DNA of 41,403 bases from a virus. The notes beneath the pieces were generated by a model that saw only the letters and a program-made list of their open reading frames with translations, made no database searches and had not been told where the DNA came from. Both the position numbers and the translations under genes were made by a program. The stretch is from positions 1 to 41,403 of the IMG/VR virus record IMGVR_UViG_3300042197_004928; one strand, 5' to 3'. Within the stretch, counting starts at the first letter, position 1, and the number at the start of each line of letters is the position of its first letter. Below are positions 29,895 to 37,419 of this stretch, piece by piece.

Positions 29895-31913
29895 ATGAGC
29901 CTTTCCCCGCCGAATCCCCACTCCCTGGACGCCGAGCGCAGCCTACCGGACGCGACCGGGGCCACTTCACTCCTCCCGGTGCCAGCCGGCGCTCTGGCAC
30001 CGGACTTTGGGGGTGGCGAGCTGGCGGAGGCGGCGCCCAGCGGCAAGACGGCGCGGCAATGGCAGGAGGCGGAACGTCGCCACCGGCTGGTGCTCCTGTT
30101 CCGGTCGCTGCAGGCGGACGGGCAGAGCGGCCGCGAGGCGGCGGAGGCGGTGCGGGCGGTGGACGCGCACAGCAGCCACCCCACGCTGTCCCGCTGGGAC
30201 CGGGCCTTTGCCGCCCGCGGGTTCGCCGGCCTGTTCGACAGCCGGGAGCTGGCCGGCCGCCCCCGGAAACACCAGCTCCACGAAAAGGAGACGCGGGCGC
30301 TGAAGGCCGCCTACCTGGCGACCAACCGCACCGCGGACAGCGGCAGCGTGGCCGAGGCCGTGCGCCTGGCCCATCGCCGCGGGGAGCTGCGCCCCGAACT
30401 CGCGGCCGACTTCCTGGAACGCGACCGCACGGGCCGCATGGTGCCCCGCGCCCTGGCCGCCGAGATCACGGCCGCCCCGGCGGTCGTGCGCCAGCACCGG
30501 AACCCGACGGACGCGGCCCTCGACTTCCTGAACGCGCCCGGCGCGAGCATGTGGCTGACCGACGAGCGGACGGGCGAGGAACGGCCGGTGCGGGTGGGCG
30601 ACATCCTGGAGGCGGACGACGCCACGGTGAACTTCCCGGTGTGCGTGCCCTGGGAGCTAGGCGGCGATCCGTGCTCGGAACGCTGGGGCGTGCGGGTGGC
30701 CCGGTTCCAATGGCTGGTGGCGATTGACCGGGCGAGCCGGTTCGTGCCCGGCTGGAGCTACACGGCCCGGCCCCGGTCGAGCTACCGCGCCGAGGATCTG
30801 CTGTCGCTGTTCCACGGCCTGTTCCGCGAGCACGGGGTGTGGCTGCGGGTGTGCCTCGAACGCGGTTCCTGGGAGGCGCACAAGGTCAGCGCGATGCTCG
30901 AGCAGCTCCGCATCGCGCGGATGACGGCCTGGAGCCCGCACCAGAAGACCTACATCGAAGGGCTGTTCAACCTGCTCTGGACGAAGCTGAGCGACGTGCC
31001 GGGCCAGGTGGGCCGCTTCCAGGGCGAGGAGGAGGAGACCAACCGCATCCTCACGAGCTGCCAGCGCGGGGCGACCGATCCCCGGCTGCATTTCCCGCTG
31101 CTGGGCACGGCGCTCGACGCCTTCCGGCGCGCCACGGCCGAGCGGAACGCCCAGGCGGTGAAGTCGCCCCAGTTCGGCACCTGGGTGCCGGAGGAACGCT
31201 GGCTGGCGCAGCAGGCCGAGGCCCGCGAGAGGGGCCGCCTGCGGCCGTTGGCGACCGAGGCCGCGTGGCTGTTCGCCCCCGAGATGCGCAAGTGGACCGT
31301 GGCCGGCAACACGGTGGGCGGCTCGGTCCAAGTCATGGAAGGGCTGAGCCTCCGGTTCGATTTCGCGGCGGAATGGCTGGTGGAATTCGCGGGCGCCGAG
31401 GTGCGCGTCCACTTCGACCCGGCCGCCCCGCGCTGCGAGGCGACCGTGGTGCTTGCGCAGAACGTGCGGGACCACCGGGCCGGCGAGGTGCTGGGCACGG
31501 CCGTGCAGGTGAACAAGACGGCCCGCTACGCCCGCAAGGTGCTGGGCTGGGGCGACGACGCCGACCTGGGCCTGCAAATGCGCCAGCAGGCCGCCACGGC
31601 GCTGCGCCGCGAGGTGCGGACGATCCGGGCCGGCGGCGGCACGGGCCTGAGCGTGACCGAGGCCCGCGACGGGCTGGGCAACAGCCTCACCGTGGAGCGG
31701 GGAGCGGCGATCCCCGAGCAGGGAGCCGGGAGCGCGGAGCGGGAAGCGGCCGTCGCCCGGCCAGTGCGCGGCCGGGAGCCGGCCGTGACGGCGCCGCGGC
31801 GCGGCACCAACCCGTTTGCCTCGGCCACGGAGGTCGAATTCGAGGAGCAACGCCGGCGCCTGGCCCGCCGACGGACCACGGCTGCGAAGCTCGAGGAACT
31901 GATGACGCCCTGA
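29895..31913 (+). CDS. MuA-like DDE transposase
   Basis: 672 residues. The N-terminal part (about 45-130) holds HTH-like DNA-binding segments (HPTLSRWDRAFAARGFAGLF). The RNase-H-like core has D241/D242 in ILEADDATVNFPV, then LVAIDRASRFVPGW, and E355 in SPHQKTYIEGLFNLLW, the Glu of the DDE triad. At the second position the aligned motif is CLERGSWEAHKV with Glu322 where MuA has Asp336. A beta-barrel-like region (about 440-520) and a C-terminal tail follow; 31693-31750 carries a GGGAGC-type repeat as linker. The C-terminal LARRRTTAAKLEELM could contact the MuB-like ATPase encoded next. It would insert the phage genome and replicate it by transposition. Confidence 0.88.
   Translation: MSLSPPNPHSLDAERSLPDATGATSLLPVPAGALAPDFGGGELAEAAPSGKTARQWQEAERRHRLVLLFRSLQADGQSGREAAEAVRAVDAHSSHPTLSRWDRAFAARGFAGLFDSRELAGRPRKHQLHEKETRALKAAYLATNRTADSGSVAEAVRLAHRRGELRPELAADFLERDRTGRMVPRALAAEITAAPAVVRQHRNPTDAALDFLNAPGASMWLTDERTGEERPVRVGDILEADDATVNFPVCVPWELGGDPCSERWGVRVARFQWLVAIDRASRFVPGWSYTARPRSSYRAEDLLSLFHGLFREHGVWLRVCLERGSWEAHKVSAMLEQLRIARMTAWSPHQKTYIEGLFNLLWTKLSDVPGQVGRFQGEEEETNRILTSCQRGATDPRLHFPLLGTALDAFRRATAERNAQAVKSPQFGTWVPEERWLAQQAEARERGRLRPLATEAAWLFAPEMRKWTVAGNTVGGSVQVMEGLSLRFDFAAEWLVEFAGAEVRVHFDPAAPRCEATVVLAQNVRDHRAGEVLGTAVQVNKTARYARKVLGWGDDADLGLQMRQQAATALRREVRTIRAGGGTGLSVTEARDGLGNSLTVERGAAIPEQGAGSAEREAAVARPVRGREPAVTAPRRGTNPFASATEVEFEEQRRRLARRRTTAAKLEELMTP
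31693..31750. repeat. GGGAGC-type repeat inside the transposase gene
   Basis: Units such as GGAGCGGGGAGCGGC and GAGCAGGGAGCCGGGAGCGC code for the linker AIPEQGAGSAEREA between the barrel and the C-terminal tail of the transposase. Confidence 0.7.
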
Positions 31914-31948
31914 ATTTCGGCGCCGCACCGGCGCCACGGAGGAACCAC

Positions 31949-33058
31949 ATGGACAAGAATGAACTGCCCGACGCGGACGGGAACGGACCGCTGATCAAAT
32001 GGGACGATGTCACCATCGCCCGCGAATGCGAACACCTGCCGCCCGACCTGCGCCAGCCCTACCGCTGGCTGAAGACCTACGGCCGCGAACATTGCCATCG
32101 CGACCTGGACGTGCTCACCAACCACTTCGCGGCGGCCGGGGTGCATCACGACAGGACCACCTGGAGCAAGATCGTGCGCGGGCGGTGGAAGCGGAACCGC
32201 CGGGGCGAGGAAGTCGCCACGCCGGTCATGGCCAAGGAACGGCTCCTGGACGCGATCCAGTCGCTCCAGATTAACAGCCGGCGGGACGAGACCCAGGGGC
32301 TGATCCCCTTCGTGGAGACGCCGGCCTGGGAATCCATCCGCGACTACATTGACCTCAAGCGCGAACCGCAGAGGGTCAACAAGTTCGGCATCATCGTCGG
32401 CCCGACCGGGGCGCAGAAGTCCGCGAGCTTCAAGCGCTACCACCTGCTGAACAACCACGGCACCGGCCACGTGGTGGAATGCCCGGAGCGGTCCAACTAC
32501 GGCGAGTTCCTGACGCTGTGGGCGGAGTGCTACGGCGGGTCGAAGCGGGGCACCTTCGACCAGAAGCGGGCGAAGATCCGCGAGGCGACCGCGCTGGGCA
32601 CCGCGGCCCAGCGGGCGCGGCGTTATGTCGTCTTCGACAATGCGCAGGAACTCTGGCGCGAGGACTCGGGGCCGGACCAGCCCGCGTTCTCATTCATGCG
32701 GCGCGTCCAGGATGAGACGGGCATCACCATCATCCTGAGCATCACCGACCTGTTCGAGAAGACGCTCCTGGCGGGCCTGATCAACGGCTACTTCGAGCAG
32801 TTCGAGGGGCGGACCGGCGGGCGGCGCTCCTGGTTGCGGCTGCCCAAATACGCGACCGACGAGGACGTGCGCCGGATCGCGGAGGCGCTCGGGTTCGGGA
32901 CCAACAAGGAGACGCTCGCCTACCTCGGCGGGATCTCGCGCGAGCCCGGCCGCATCCGGCGGCTGTTCGAGGATCTGCAGGAAGCCAAGCGGCTGGCGGC
33001 GGCGGATGACGAGCCGCTCGCCCTGAAGCACCTGCGCGAAGCCAGGGGGGACCTGTGA
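31949..33058 (+). CDS. MuB-like AAA+ target-capture ATPase
   Basis: 369 residues from ATG 31949, preceded by GGAGG 6 nt upstream. The N-terminal 95 residues include an HTH-like part (TTWSKIVRGRWKRNRR). Walker A is at about 151-158 (GPTGAQKS) and Walker B at about 225-231 (RYVVFDNAQELW). A sensor-type segment (IIILSITDLFEKTL) follows, and a C-terminal helical domain (LAYLGGISREPGRIRRLFED). MuB polymers on DNA select target sites, protect the phage from self-insertion, and activate MuA. It directly follows the transposase as in Mu. Its own stop overlaps the next gene's GTG. Confidence 0.88.
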   Translation: MDKNELPDADGNGPLIKWDDVTIARECEHLPPDLRQPYRWLKTYGREHCHRDLDVLTNHFAAAGVHHDRTTWSKIVRGRWKRNRRGEEVATPVMAKERLLDAIQSLQINSRRDETQGLIPFVETPAWESIRDYIDLKREPQRVNKFGIIVGPTGAQKSASFKRYHLLNNHGTGHVVECPERSNYGEFLTLWAECYGGSKRGTFDQKRAKIREATALGTAAQRARRYVVFDNAQELWREDSGPDQPAFSFMRRVQDETGITIILSITDLFEKTLLAGLINGYFEQFEGRTGGRRSWLRLPKYATDEDVRRIAEALGFGTNKETLAYLGGISREPGRIRRLFEDLQEAKRLAAADDEPLALKHLREARGDL

Positions 33059-33267
33059 AGACCTGCCCCTGCACCCGCGAGCGGATGGCCGAGGGCAACC
33101 TGGTCGGTCCCGCGTGCTGGAAGTCGCTGCCGGCCGACGTGCGCCAACGCTGGAATGCCGCGCGGGTGCGCGACGAGAAGCTGCCCGTGGCCCGCGAGAT
33201 CATCCGCCACGCCCGGTCCCGCCGGCCGAAGAAGGAACCCACCGTAACCCAGGCCCACCTGCTATGA
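33055..33267 (+). CDS. Small basic protein, unknown function
   Basis: 70 residues from a GTG overlapping the MuB-like stop (GTGA). It has a Cys pair near the start (KTCPCTRERMAEGNLVGPAC, three Cys) and a basic middle (EIIRHARSRRPKKEP). It could be a small metal-binding or DNA-binding accessory factor. Coupled by ATGA to the following gene. Confidence 0.5.
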   Translation: MKTCPCTRERMAEGNLVGPACWKSLPADVRQRWNAARVRDEKLPVAREIIRHARSRRPKKEPTVTQAHLL

Positions 33268-33527
33268 ATACCCATCCCCTCTTCACCGGTCCGGTCGGCG
33301 AGGTGCGTCTCGAATACGTCCTGCGCCGCGAGCGCGAGGGCGACTACCTGGCCAAGCTGGTCAACACCACCGCGGGCACGTGGACCACCGGCCTCGGCGG
33401 CTCGGCGTTGCAAGCGGTGGCCCATGCCCTCACCCAGCCGCTGCGCCGTGGGCGCATCGGCGAGGAACCCACCGAACCCACCGCCGACGGGCCCGGCCCC
33501 GACGCCACCGAAGGAGTCCCCGCGTGA
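33264..33527 (+). CDS. Small early protein, unknown function
   Basis: 87 residues (MNTHPLFTGPVGEVRLEYVL...). The first 55 residues are strand-rich with RLEYVLRREREGDYLAKLVN; the end is Glu/Pro/Thr low complexity. ATGA and GTGA overlaps on both sides support translation. No family recognised. Confidence 0.5.
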   Translation: MNTHPLFTGPVGEVRLEYVLRREREGDYLAKLVNTTAGTWTTGLGGSALQAVAHALTQPLRRGRIGEEPTEPTADGPGPDATEGVPA

Positions 33528-33709
33528 AACCCGACATCACCACCGTCGACATGGTCCTGTGCTTCCTGGCCCTCGGCTTCACCGGCCTCTGGCTCGTCGC
33601 GTGCATCTGCTACGCCCACTGCCGCGGCGATGCCGAGATCGGCGTGGCAGAGACGCAGGGGCGGGAGCCCGAAGCAGGGAGCGGGGAGCACGGAGCAGAA
33701 AGAATCTGA
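33524..33709 (+). CDS. Single-pass membrane mini-protein
   Basis: 61 residues from GTG 33524. A transmembrane helix at about 10-30 (MVLCFLALGFTGLWLVACIC) follows a short N-terminus. The tail EAGSGEHGAERI is encoded by a GGGAGC-type repeat (33657-33700). Small membrane proteins in the Mu early region include Kil-type toxins, so host-membrane action is possible but unproven. Confidence 0.5.
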   Translation: MKPDITTVDMVLCFLALGFTGLWLVACICYAHCRGDAEIGVAETQGREPEAGSGEHGAERI

Positions 33710-33729
33710 AAGCAGGAAAGCAGGAGACC
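33657..33729. repeat. GGGAGC-type repeat followed by GAAAGCAGGA units
   Basis: AGGGGCGGGAGCCCGAAGCA then GGGAGCGGGGAGCACGGAGC, followed by TGAAAGCAGGAAAGCAGGA (33707-33725), which supplies the stop and the ribosome binding region of the Gam-like gene. Confidence 0.65.
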
Positions 33730-33736
33730 AAAACCA

Positions 33737-34303
33737 ATGAGCAAAAAGACCAAGACCAAACCGCTGTTCGCCGTCATCCCGAATGAGGATGCGCTGGCGG
33801 CCGCCGCCAACCGCTACGTGGAGCTGAGCCTGAAGCTGCAGAAGAAGAAGGCTGCCCACGAGCAACGCCTCGCGGAGGCCAACACCGAGTTCGACCAGGA
33901 CACGGCCGAACTCGTTGCCGAGATCGCCGGGCTGGAGGCGGGCTGCCAGCTGTTCGCCGAGACGCACCGGGAACTGTTCCCGGAGGATGCCAAGGACGGG
34001 CCGCGCTCGCGCGCCTATCGCAACGCCGTGATCGGGTTCCGGTGGAATCCCTTCAAGGTCGAGAAGCGGGTGGGCAAGGACACGTTCGAGGCGATTGCCG
34101 AGCGCCTGGGGGCTGTGCCCTGGGGCGAGCCGTATCTCCGCCAGGCCGATCCGGTGGTGGACAAGGACGCGCTGCTGAAGAACCAGGCGGAGCTGACCGA
34201 GGACCAGCTCGCGACGGTCGGCATCAAGTTCACGCGCGGGGAGACGTTCTTCATCGACCCCGTGTTCGAGACCGCCGAAGCCGTCCGGAAGGAGGCAGCT
34301 TGA
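33737..34303 (+). CDS. gam: Mu Gam-like DNA end-protection protein
   Basis: 188 residues. The layout matches PF07352: an N-terminal coiled coil (RYVELSLKLQKKKAAHEQRL, then EANTEFDQDTAELVAEIAGL), followed by FRWNPFKVEKRVGKDTFEAI in place of the family's conserved strand region, and TRGETFFIDPVFE near the end. Gam is a Ku-like protein that binds double-strand ends and shields linear phage DNA from host exonuclease. It follows the transposition genes as in Mu. Confidence 0.85.
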   Translation: MSKKTKTKPLFAVIPNEDALAAAANRYVELSLKLQKKKAAHEQRLAEANTEFDQDTAELVAEIAGLEAGCQLFAETHRELFPEDAKDGPRSRAYRNAVIGFRWNPFKVEKRVGKDTFEAIAERLGAVPWGEPYLRQADPVVDKDALLKNQAELTEDQLATVGIKFTRGETFFIDPVFETAEAVRKEAA

Positions 34304-34530
34304 AACGGCGCTTCCCGCATTACGAGGTTGCGCAGCCGGCGCCCCGCGTGGAACGGCTGGACCTGATCGCGGCGGGCACTGACCCGCTCAAGCGGCGGCG
34401 CTTTGGGTTTCAGCCGGTGCCGCGGCCGCCCGCGACGGAGGATGGTCCACCCGCGCCCCTGACCGCTGAGGATCTGCGCCGGCTGAAGGCGGCGGGCGTC
34501 ATCCGCGAACCCAGGAGGGCCGAAGCATGA
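34300..34530 (+). CDS. Small basic protein with TTG start
   Basis: 76 residues. The only start consistent with coupling is TTG at 34300, overlapping the Gam stop (TTGA) and preceded by GGAGG 5 nt upstream. The protein is basic and Pro-rich (PLKRRRFGFQPVPRPPATED), with a helical end LTAEDLRRLKAAGVI. Function unknown. Confidence 0.5.
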   Translation: MKRRFPHYEVAQPAPRVERLDLIAAGTDPLKRRRFGFQPVPRPPATEDGPPAPLTAEDLRRLKAAGVIREPRRAEA

Positions 34531-34766
34531 GCACCGTGGAAAGGCTGCGCCTGCATCATCGGGCAATCCTGGTGCTGACCGAGATCCAGCGGATTGAGGA
34601 CACGGTGAAGGCATTCTCCCAGGAGTGGTTCGAGCGCCAGGCCCCGGCAGATCAGGAGGAAGTGCTGGAGCAGATCGAGACAACGGACCGGCTGGGCTTC
34701 GAGGCCGAGGCGCGCCTGGCGTTGTTCCCCCTGAAACCGACCCGGCCGGCGAATCCCGAAGGCTGA
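34527..34766 (+). CDS. Small helical early protein, unknown function
   Basis: 79 residues (MSTVERLRLHHRAILVLTEI...). Almost all helix, with EWFERQAPADQEEVLEQIET, probably a coiled-coil dimer. ATGA-coupled to the previous gene. No family recognised. Confidence 0.5.
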   Translation: MSTVERLRLHHRAILVLTEIQRIEDTVKAFSQEWFERQAPADQEEVLEQIETTDRLGFEAEARLALFPLKPTRPANPEG

Positions 34767-34769
34767 GCC

Positions 34770-35255
34770 ATGAACGCCACCCTGCCGAACGCCACCCTGC
34801 CGCCATTGGCCAAACGGATCGCCGCGCTGCACGCCTGGTATCAGTCCAACGTGCTGCCGCAGCGGCTGACGCCCGAGGTGGAACGGCTGTGGTTCACGTT
34901 CTTCCAGCAGGGCTACAACGGGCAGCAGCTCGCCCGCGTGGTGCGGTATCTGCGCGGCGAGATCGCCGAACGGCGCCGCAACGCGGGGGCGCTGAAGCTG
35001 CGGAACCTGCTCGCCCTGGACGAGGCCGGCTCGCTCACCGCGTTCGATGAGGATCTGGCGCTGGCCAGTGCGGGGCAGAACCTGCGGTCCGACAAACGCC
35101 TGGCGCCGGTGCCCGACGGGGAGCGCGAGGTGCGGGAGCAGGGAGCGCCGAGCGGGGAGCCGGCAGCCGGGAGCACGGCGGGCCGGCTGGCTGATCCGGC
35201 GGCGGTGGCGGTCTTCCAAGAGGAACTGCGGAAACTGCGGGAGGAACTGCGATGA
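34770..35255 (+). CDS. Early protein, unknown function
   Basis: 161 residues. Residues 1-95 form a helical domain (LAKRIAALHAWYQSNVLPQR; LWFTFFQQGYNGQQLARVVR). The stretch 35117-35180 is a GGGAGC-type repeat that codes for a Gly/Glu/Pro/Ala linker (REQGAPSGEPAAGSTAG), followed by a coiled-coil end. It resembles small replication or regulatory accessory proteins of Mu-like early regions only in position. Confidence 0.5.
   Translation: MNATLPNATLPPLAKRIAALHAWYQSNVLPQRLTPEVERLWFTFFQQGYNGQQLARVVRYLRGEIAERRRNAGALKLRNLLALDEAGSLTAFDEDLALASAGQNLRSDKRLAPVPDGEREVREQGAPSGEPAAGSTAGRLADPAAVAVFQEELRKLREELR
35117..35180. repeat. GGGAGC-type repeat inside an early gene
   Basis: CGGGGAGCGCGAGGTGCGGG, then GAGCAGGGAGCGCCGAGCGG and further units code for a low-complexity linker. 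Confidence 0.65.
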
Positions 35256-35803
35256 CCCAGGCGCAGCACAAACGCTTTTACCTGCCGGCCTGGAACCGGG
35301 CCTTCGCCGCCAACTGGCGCCGGGACCGGGGCACGGTGGCCCGGCTCGACGGCCGCGAATCCACCGAGCTGCTCACCGCCGTGGAGACGGCGGCGGTGGC
35401 CAGGGCGGTGCGGCGCTTCGGTCGGGTGGTGGCCGACGACCTGCGACACGCCTGCCACGAGGTGGCCCTGCGGCGCGACAAAAGCAGCCTCGACCTGACG
35501 ACCGGCGAGGCCAACCGGGTGGTGGCCCTCTTTGATCTGTTGGCCGATCCGCTGGACCTGAAGGCGCGGGTGCGCTGGGAATGCCCGGAGCGCGCCGAGG
35601 AAGAGTCGCTGCGGGCGGCCTTGCGGCGGTTCCCGGTCGCTTACGTGGTCCAAGTGTGCCGCGACAAATTCGGCACGCGGTATTGGGAGCAGTTGCGGCT
35701 GCCGGAGCTGCGGATGCTGCACGTGACCCTCAGGGAACGGTTCAAACAGCGAAGACGCGAAGACGCGAAGGCAGAGCCCAATCAGGAAGGCAGGAAGGCA
35801 TGA
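35252..35803 (+). CDS. Early protein, unknown function, EGRKA tail
   Basis: 183 residues (MTQAQHKRFYLPAWNRAFAA...). Helical throughout, with an Arg-rich second half (YVVQVCRDKFGTRYWEQLRL). The last residues NQEGRKA come from a GGAAGGCA repeat that also serves as ribosome binding site for the next ATG. ATGA overlap at both ends. Function unknown. Confidence 0.55.
   Translation: MTQAQHKRFYLPAWNRAFAANWRRDRGTVARLDGRESTELLTAVETAAVARAVRRFGRVVADDLRHACHEVALRRDKSSLDLTTGEANRVVALFDLLADPLDLKARVRWECPERAEEESLRAALRRFPVAYVVQVCRDKFGTRYWEQLRLPELRMLHVTLRERFKQRRREDAKAEPNQEGRKA
35783..35803. repeat. GGAAGGCA junction cassette
   Basis: CAGGAAGGCAGGAAGGCATG carries the ribosome binding site, the next start and the previous stop. 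Similar cassettes are at 36880-36899 and, shorter, at 37133-37147. A related string GCGAAGACGCGAAGACGCGA lies just upstream (35752-35771). Confidence 0.7.
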
Positions 35804-36507
35804 ACGAACGCGAAGCCATCATTGAGAAGATCCGAAAGCTGCTGCGGATGCAGCGTGGCGGCACACCGGGCGAGGTTGCCAACGCCCTGAGGCTCGCCCA
35901 GGAGCTGGCCGCCAAGCACGGCGTGGACCTTGGCGCGGTCAATCCCGACGAGGCCGCCGCCAAACCCATCGGCCATGGGGACGCCCTGGCTGGCTCGCAG
36001 ATCCGCTGGGAAGCCAAGTATGCCGGTCTGGTCTGCCAGCAGTTCTTCCGGGTCGAAGTGTTCGTGCGGCTGAAGGGGTGGAAGGCCATCTCGCTGACCA
36101 AGGTCTTCAGCCTCACGTTTGTGGGCACGGAGTGGGACCGGGAGATCGCCCGCCATGTGTTCGACTTCCTGCTGGGCCACTTCCGCCGCGAATGGCGGAC
36201 CAACCGGGGCCGGCTGCGGAACCGCCAGGCGTTTCTCTACGGGATGTATCGTGGCATCTGCCACCGGCTGCAGCAGCGCCAGCCGGTGCCCGACCCGGCC
36301 GACCCGCAGGCGCTGATCGTGAGCCAGGGACAGCTCGCCCGGCAGACCTATGTCCGCGAGCACTTCGGCGAAACGACCGGCGAGAGCATTGATCCCGACG
36401 GCGATGCGGTCGCCGCGAAGCTGGCGGGCCTCAGCGCCGGGCTCGCCACCGAGATCCGGCCCGGACTCTACGGCAGCCAGGACGAACGCCGGCTGATCGC
36501 CGCCTGA
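35800..36507 (+). CDS. DUF2786-domain phage protein
   Basis: 235 residues from ATG 35800. Residues 1-45 match DUF2786 (AIIEKIRKLLRMQ ... GEVANALRLAQELAAKHGVD). The rest, with GTEWDREIARHVFDFLLGHF and RNRQAFLYGMYRGICHRLQQ, fits the extended domain common in phage and mobile-element DUF2786 proteins, whose function is not established. It is in the Mu early/middle region between small regulators. Confidence 0.75.
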   Translation: MNEREAIIEKIRKLLRMQRGGTPGEVANALRLAQELAAKHGVDLGAVNPDEAAAKPIGHGDALAGSQIRWEAKYAGLVCQQFFRVEVFVRLKGWKAISLTKVFSLTFVGTEWDREIARHVFDFLLGHFRREWRTNRGRLRNRQAFLYGMYRGICHRLQQRQPVPDPADPQALIVSQGQLARQTYVREHFGETTGESIDPDGDAVAAKLAGLSAGLATEIRPGLYGSQDERRLIAA

Positions 36508-36509
36508 CC

Positions 36510-36899
36510 ATGACCACCGAACCCGAGCTCAACCTGTTCGCCGCGCCGCCGCCGGTGGCGGCGCCGACGTCGTTTGAGGTCGCGTGGTTCGTGGACGTGC
36601 TGCGCGGGCGCGACTGGATCACGGCCGAGGCGCTGCTGACGGAACTGGGGCAGCCCGTGGTGGAAACGCTGAAGCGCCGGCTACGGGCCCTGGCCGAGGC
36701 CAGCGAGGGCCGGATCAGCAGCGGGGACGAAGGCTACAAGCTGACCGTGGAGATGACGGCCGAGGAGTTCGGCAAGTTCGACCGGCGCCTGGCGAACCAG
36801 GAGGCGAAGATGAAGGCCCGCCGCGTGGCGGCGCACATCGTATTCTACAGCCGGACGAACGTGAACCGCTCAGTGAATCTGGAAGGCAGGAAGGCATGA
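36510..36899 (+). CDS. Winged-helix-like early regulator, unknown
   Basis: 129 residues. Residues about 20-85 (FEVAWFVDVLRGRDWITAEA, LLTELGQPVVETLKRRLRAL) look like a winged helix: an HTH followed by SSGDEGYKLTVEM. The C-terminal half is basic helix. It ends NLEGRKA from the GGAAGGCA cassette. DNA binding is inferred. Confidence 0.5.
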   Translation: MTTEPELNLFAAPPPVAAPTSFEVAWFVDVLRGRDWITAEALLTELGQPVVETLKRRLRALAEASEGRISSGDEGYKLTVEMTAEEFGKFDRRLANQEAKMKARRVAAHIVFYSRTNVNRSVNLEGRKA

Positions 36900-37147
36900 A
36901 ACTGACCGCCGAACAGCAGGTGTGGTTCGACGCCCAGACCAACAGTCCGGCGCGCGTGAACCCGTGTGTTCGGCTGTATGGCCACGGACCGGCGGACGCC
37001 AAGTGCAAGACGTGCGCCTTCCTGTTCTATCACACGACGGCCCGGCGATTCTGGAAGTGCCACCTCCGAATCTTTACTCGGGGCCCGGCCTCGGACCACC
37101 GCGTCAACTGGCCCGCGTGCGGCAAATACGAGGAACGGAAGGCATGA
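36896..37147 (+). CDS. Small Cys-rich, probably zinc-binding protein
   Basis: 83 residues (MKLTAEQQVWFDAQTNSPAR...). Cys at CVRLYG, CKTC, KCHL and AC, with His residues between, suggest one or two metal sites. The pattern RRFWKCHLRIF...DHRVNWPACGKYE is reminiscent of small phage zinc proteins. It ends EERKA from the junction cassette and is ATGA-coupled on both sides. Confidence 0.55.
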   Translation: MKLTAEQQVWFDAQTNSPARVNPCVRLYGHGPADAKCKTCAFLFYHTTARRFWKCHLRIFTRGPASDHRVNWPACGKYEERKA

Positions 37148-37416
37148 ACCTGCTCGACGCCCTCACGACCCTGCTGGACGCCACCGTGGAGCTGGATGAC
37201 CGGCCGCACCTGCGTCGTGCCCGGCGGCGCCTAGCCGAGAAGGCGGAGGCGCTGCAGGCCAAGCGGCAGCGGTTGCGGGATCTGGCGGAAGGCCGCTGCT
37301 ACCAATGCCAGCAAACGCGCTGCGTAAGCGTGTCCCAATGCCCGTTCGCCGCGGCCCTCGGCGACGCCAAGCAGTGCAACTGCTGCCCGACCTGCCGACA
37401 GAAATGCCACCGTTGA
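37144..37416 (+). CDS. Small coiled-coil protein with Cys-rich tail
   Basis: 90 residues. An N-terminal helix (NLLDALTTLLDATVELDDRP, then basic RARRRLAEKAEALQAKRQRL) leads to a tail with nine Cys (GRCYQCQQTRC, QCPF, QCNCCPTCRQKC), probably binding two zinc ions. It is the second Cys-rich gene in a row and lies 3 bp before the gpF-like gene. Confidence 0.55.
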   Translation: MNLLDALTTLLDATVELDDRPHLRRARRRLAEKAEALQAKRQRLRDLAEGRCYQCQQTRCVSVSQCPFAAALGDAKQCNCCPTCRQKCHR

Positions 37417-37419
37417 CCC

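Noticed and set aside
27978-29921. Long minus-strand ORF opposite the ParB-like and neighbouring genes
   Set aside because: Shadow frame with low-complexity Gly/Arg/Ser; it crosses several good plus-strand genes.
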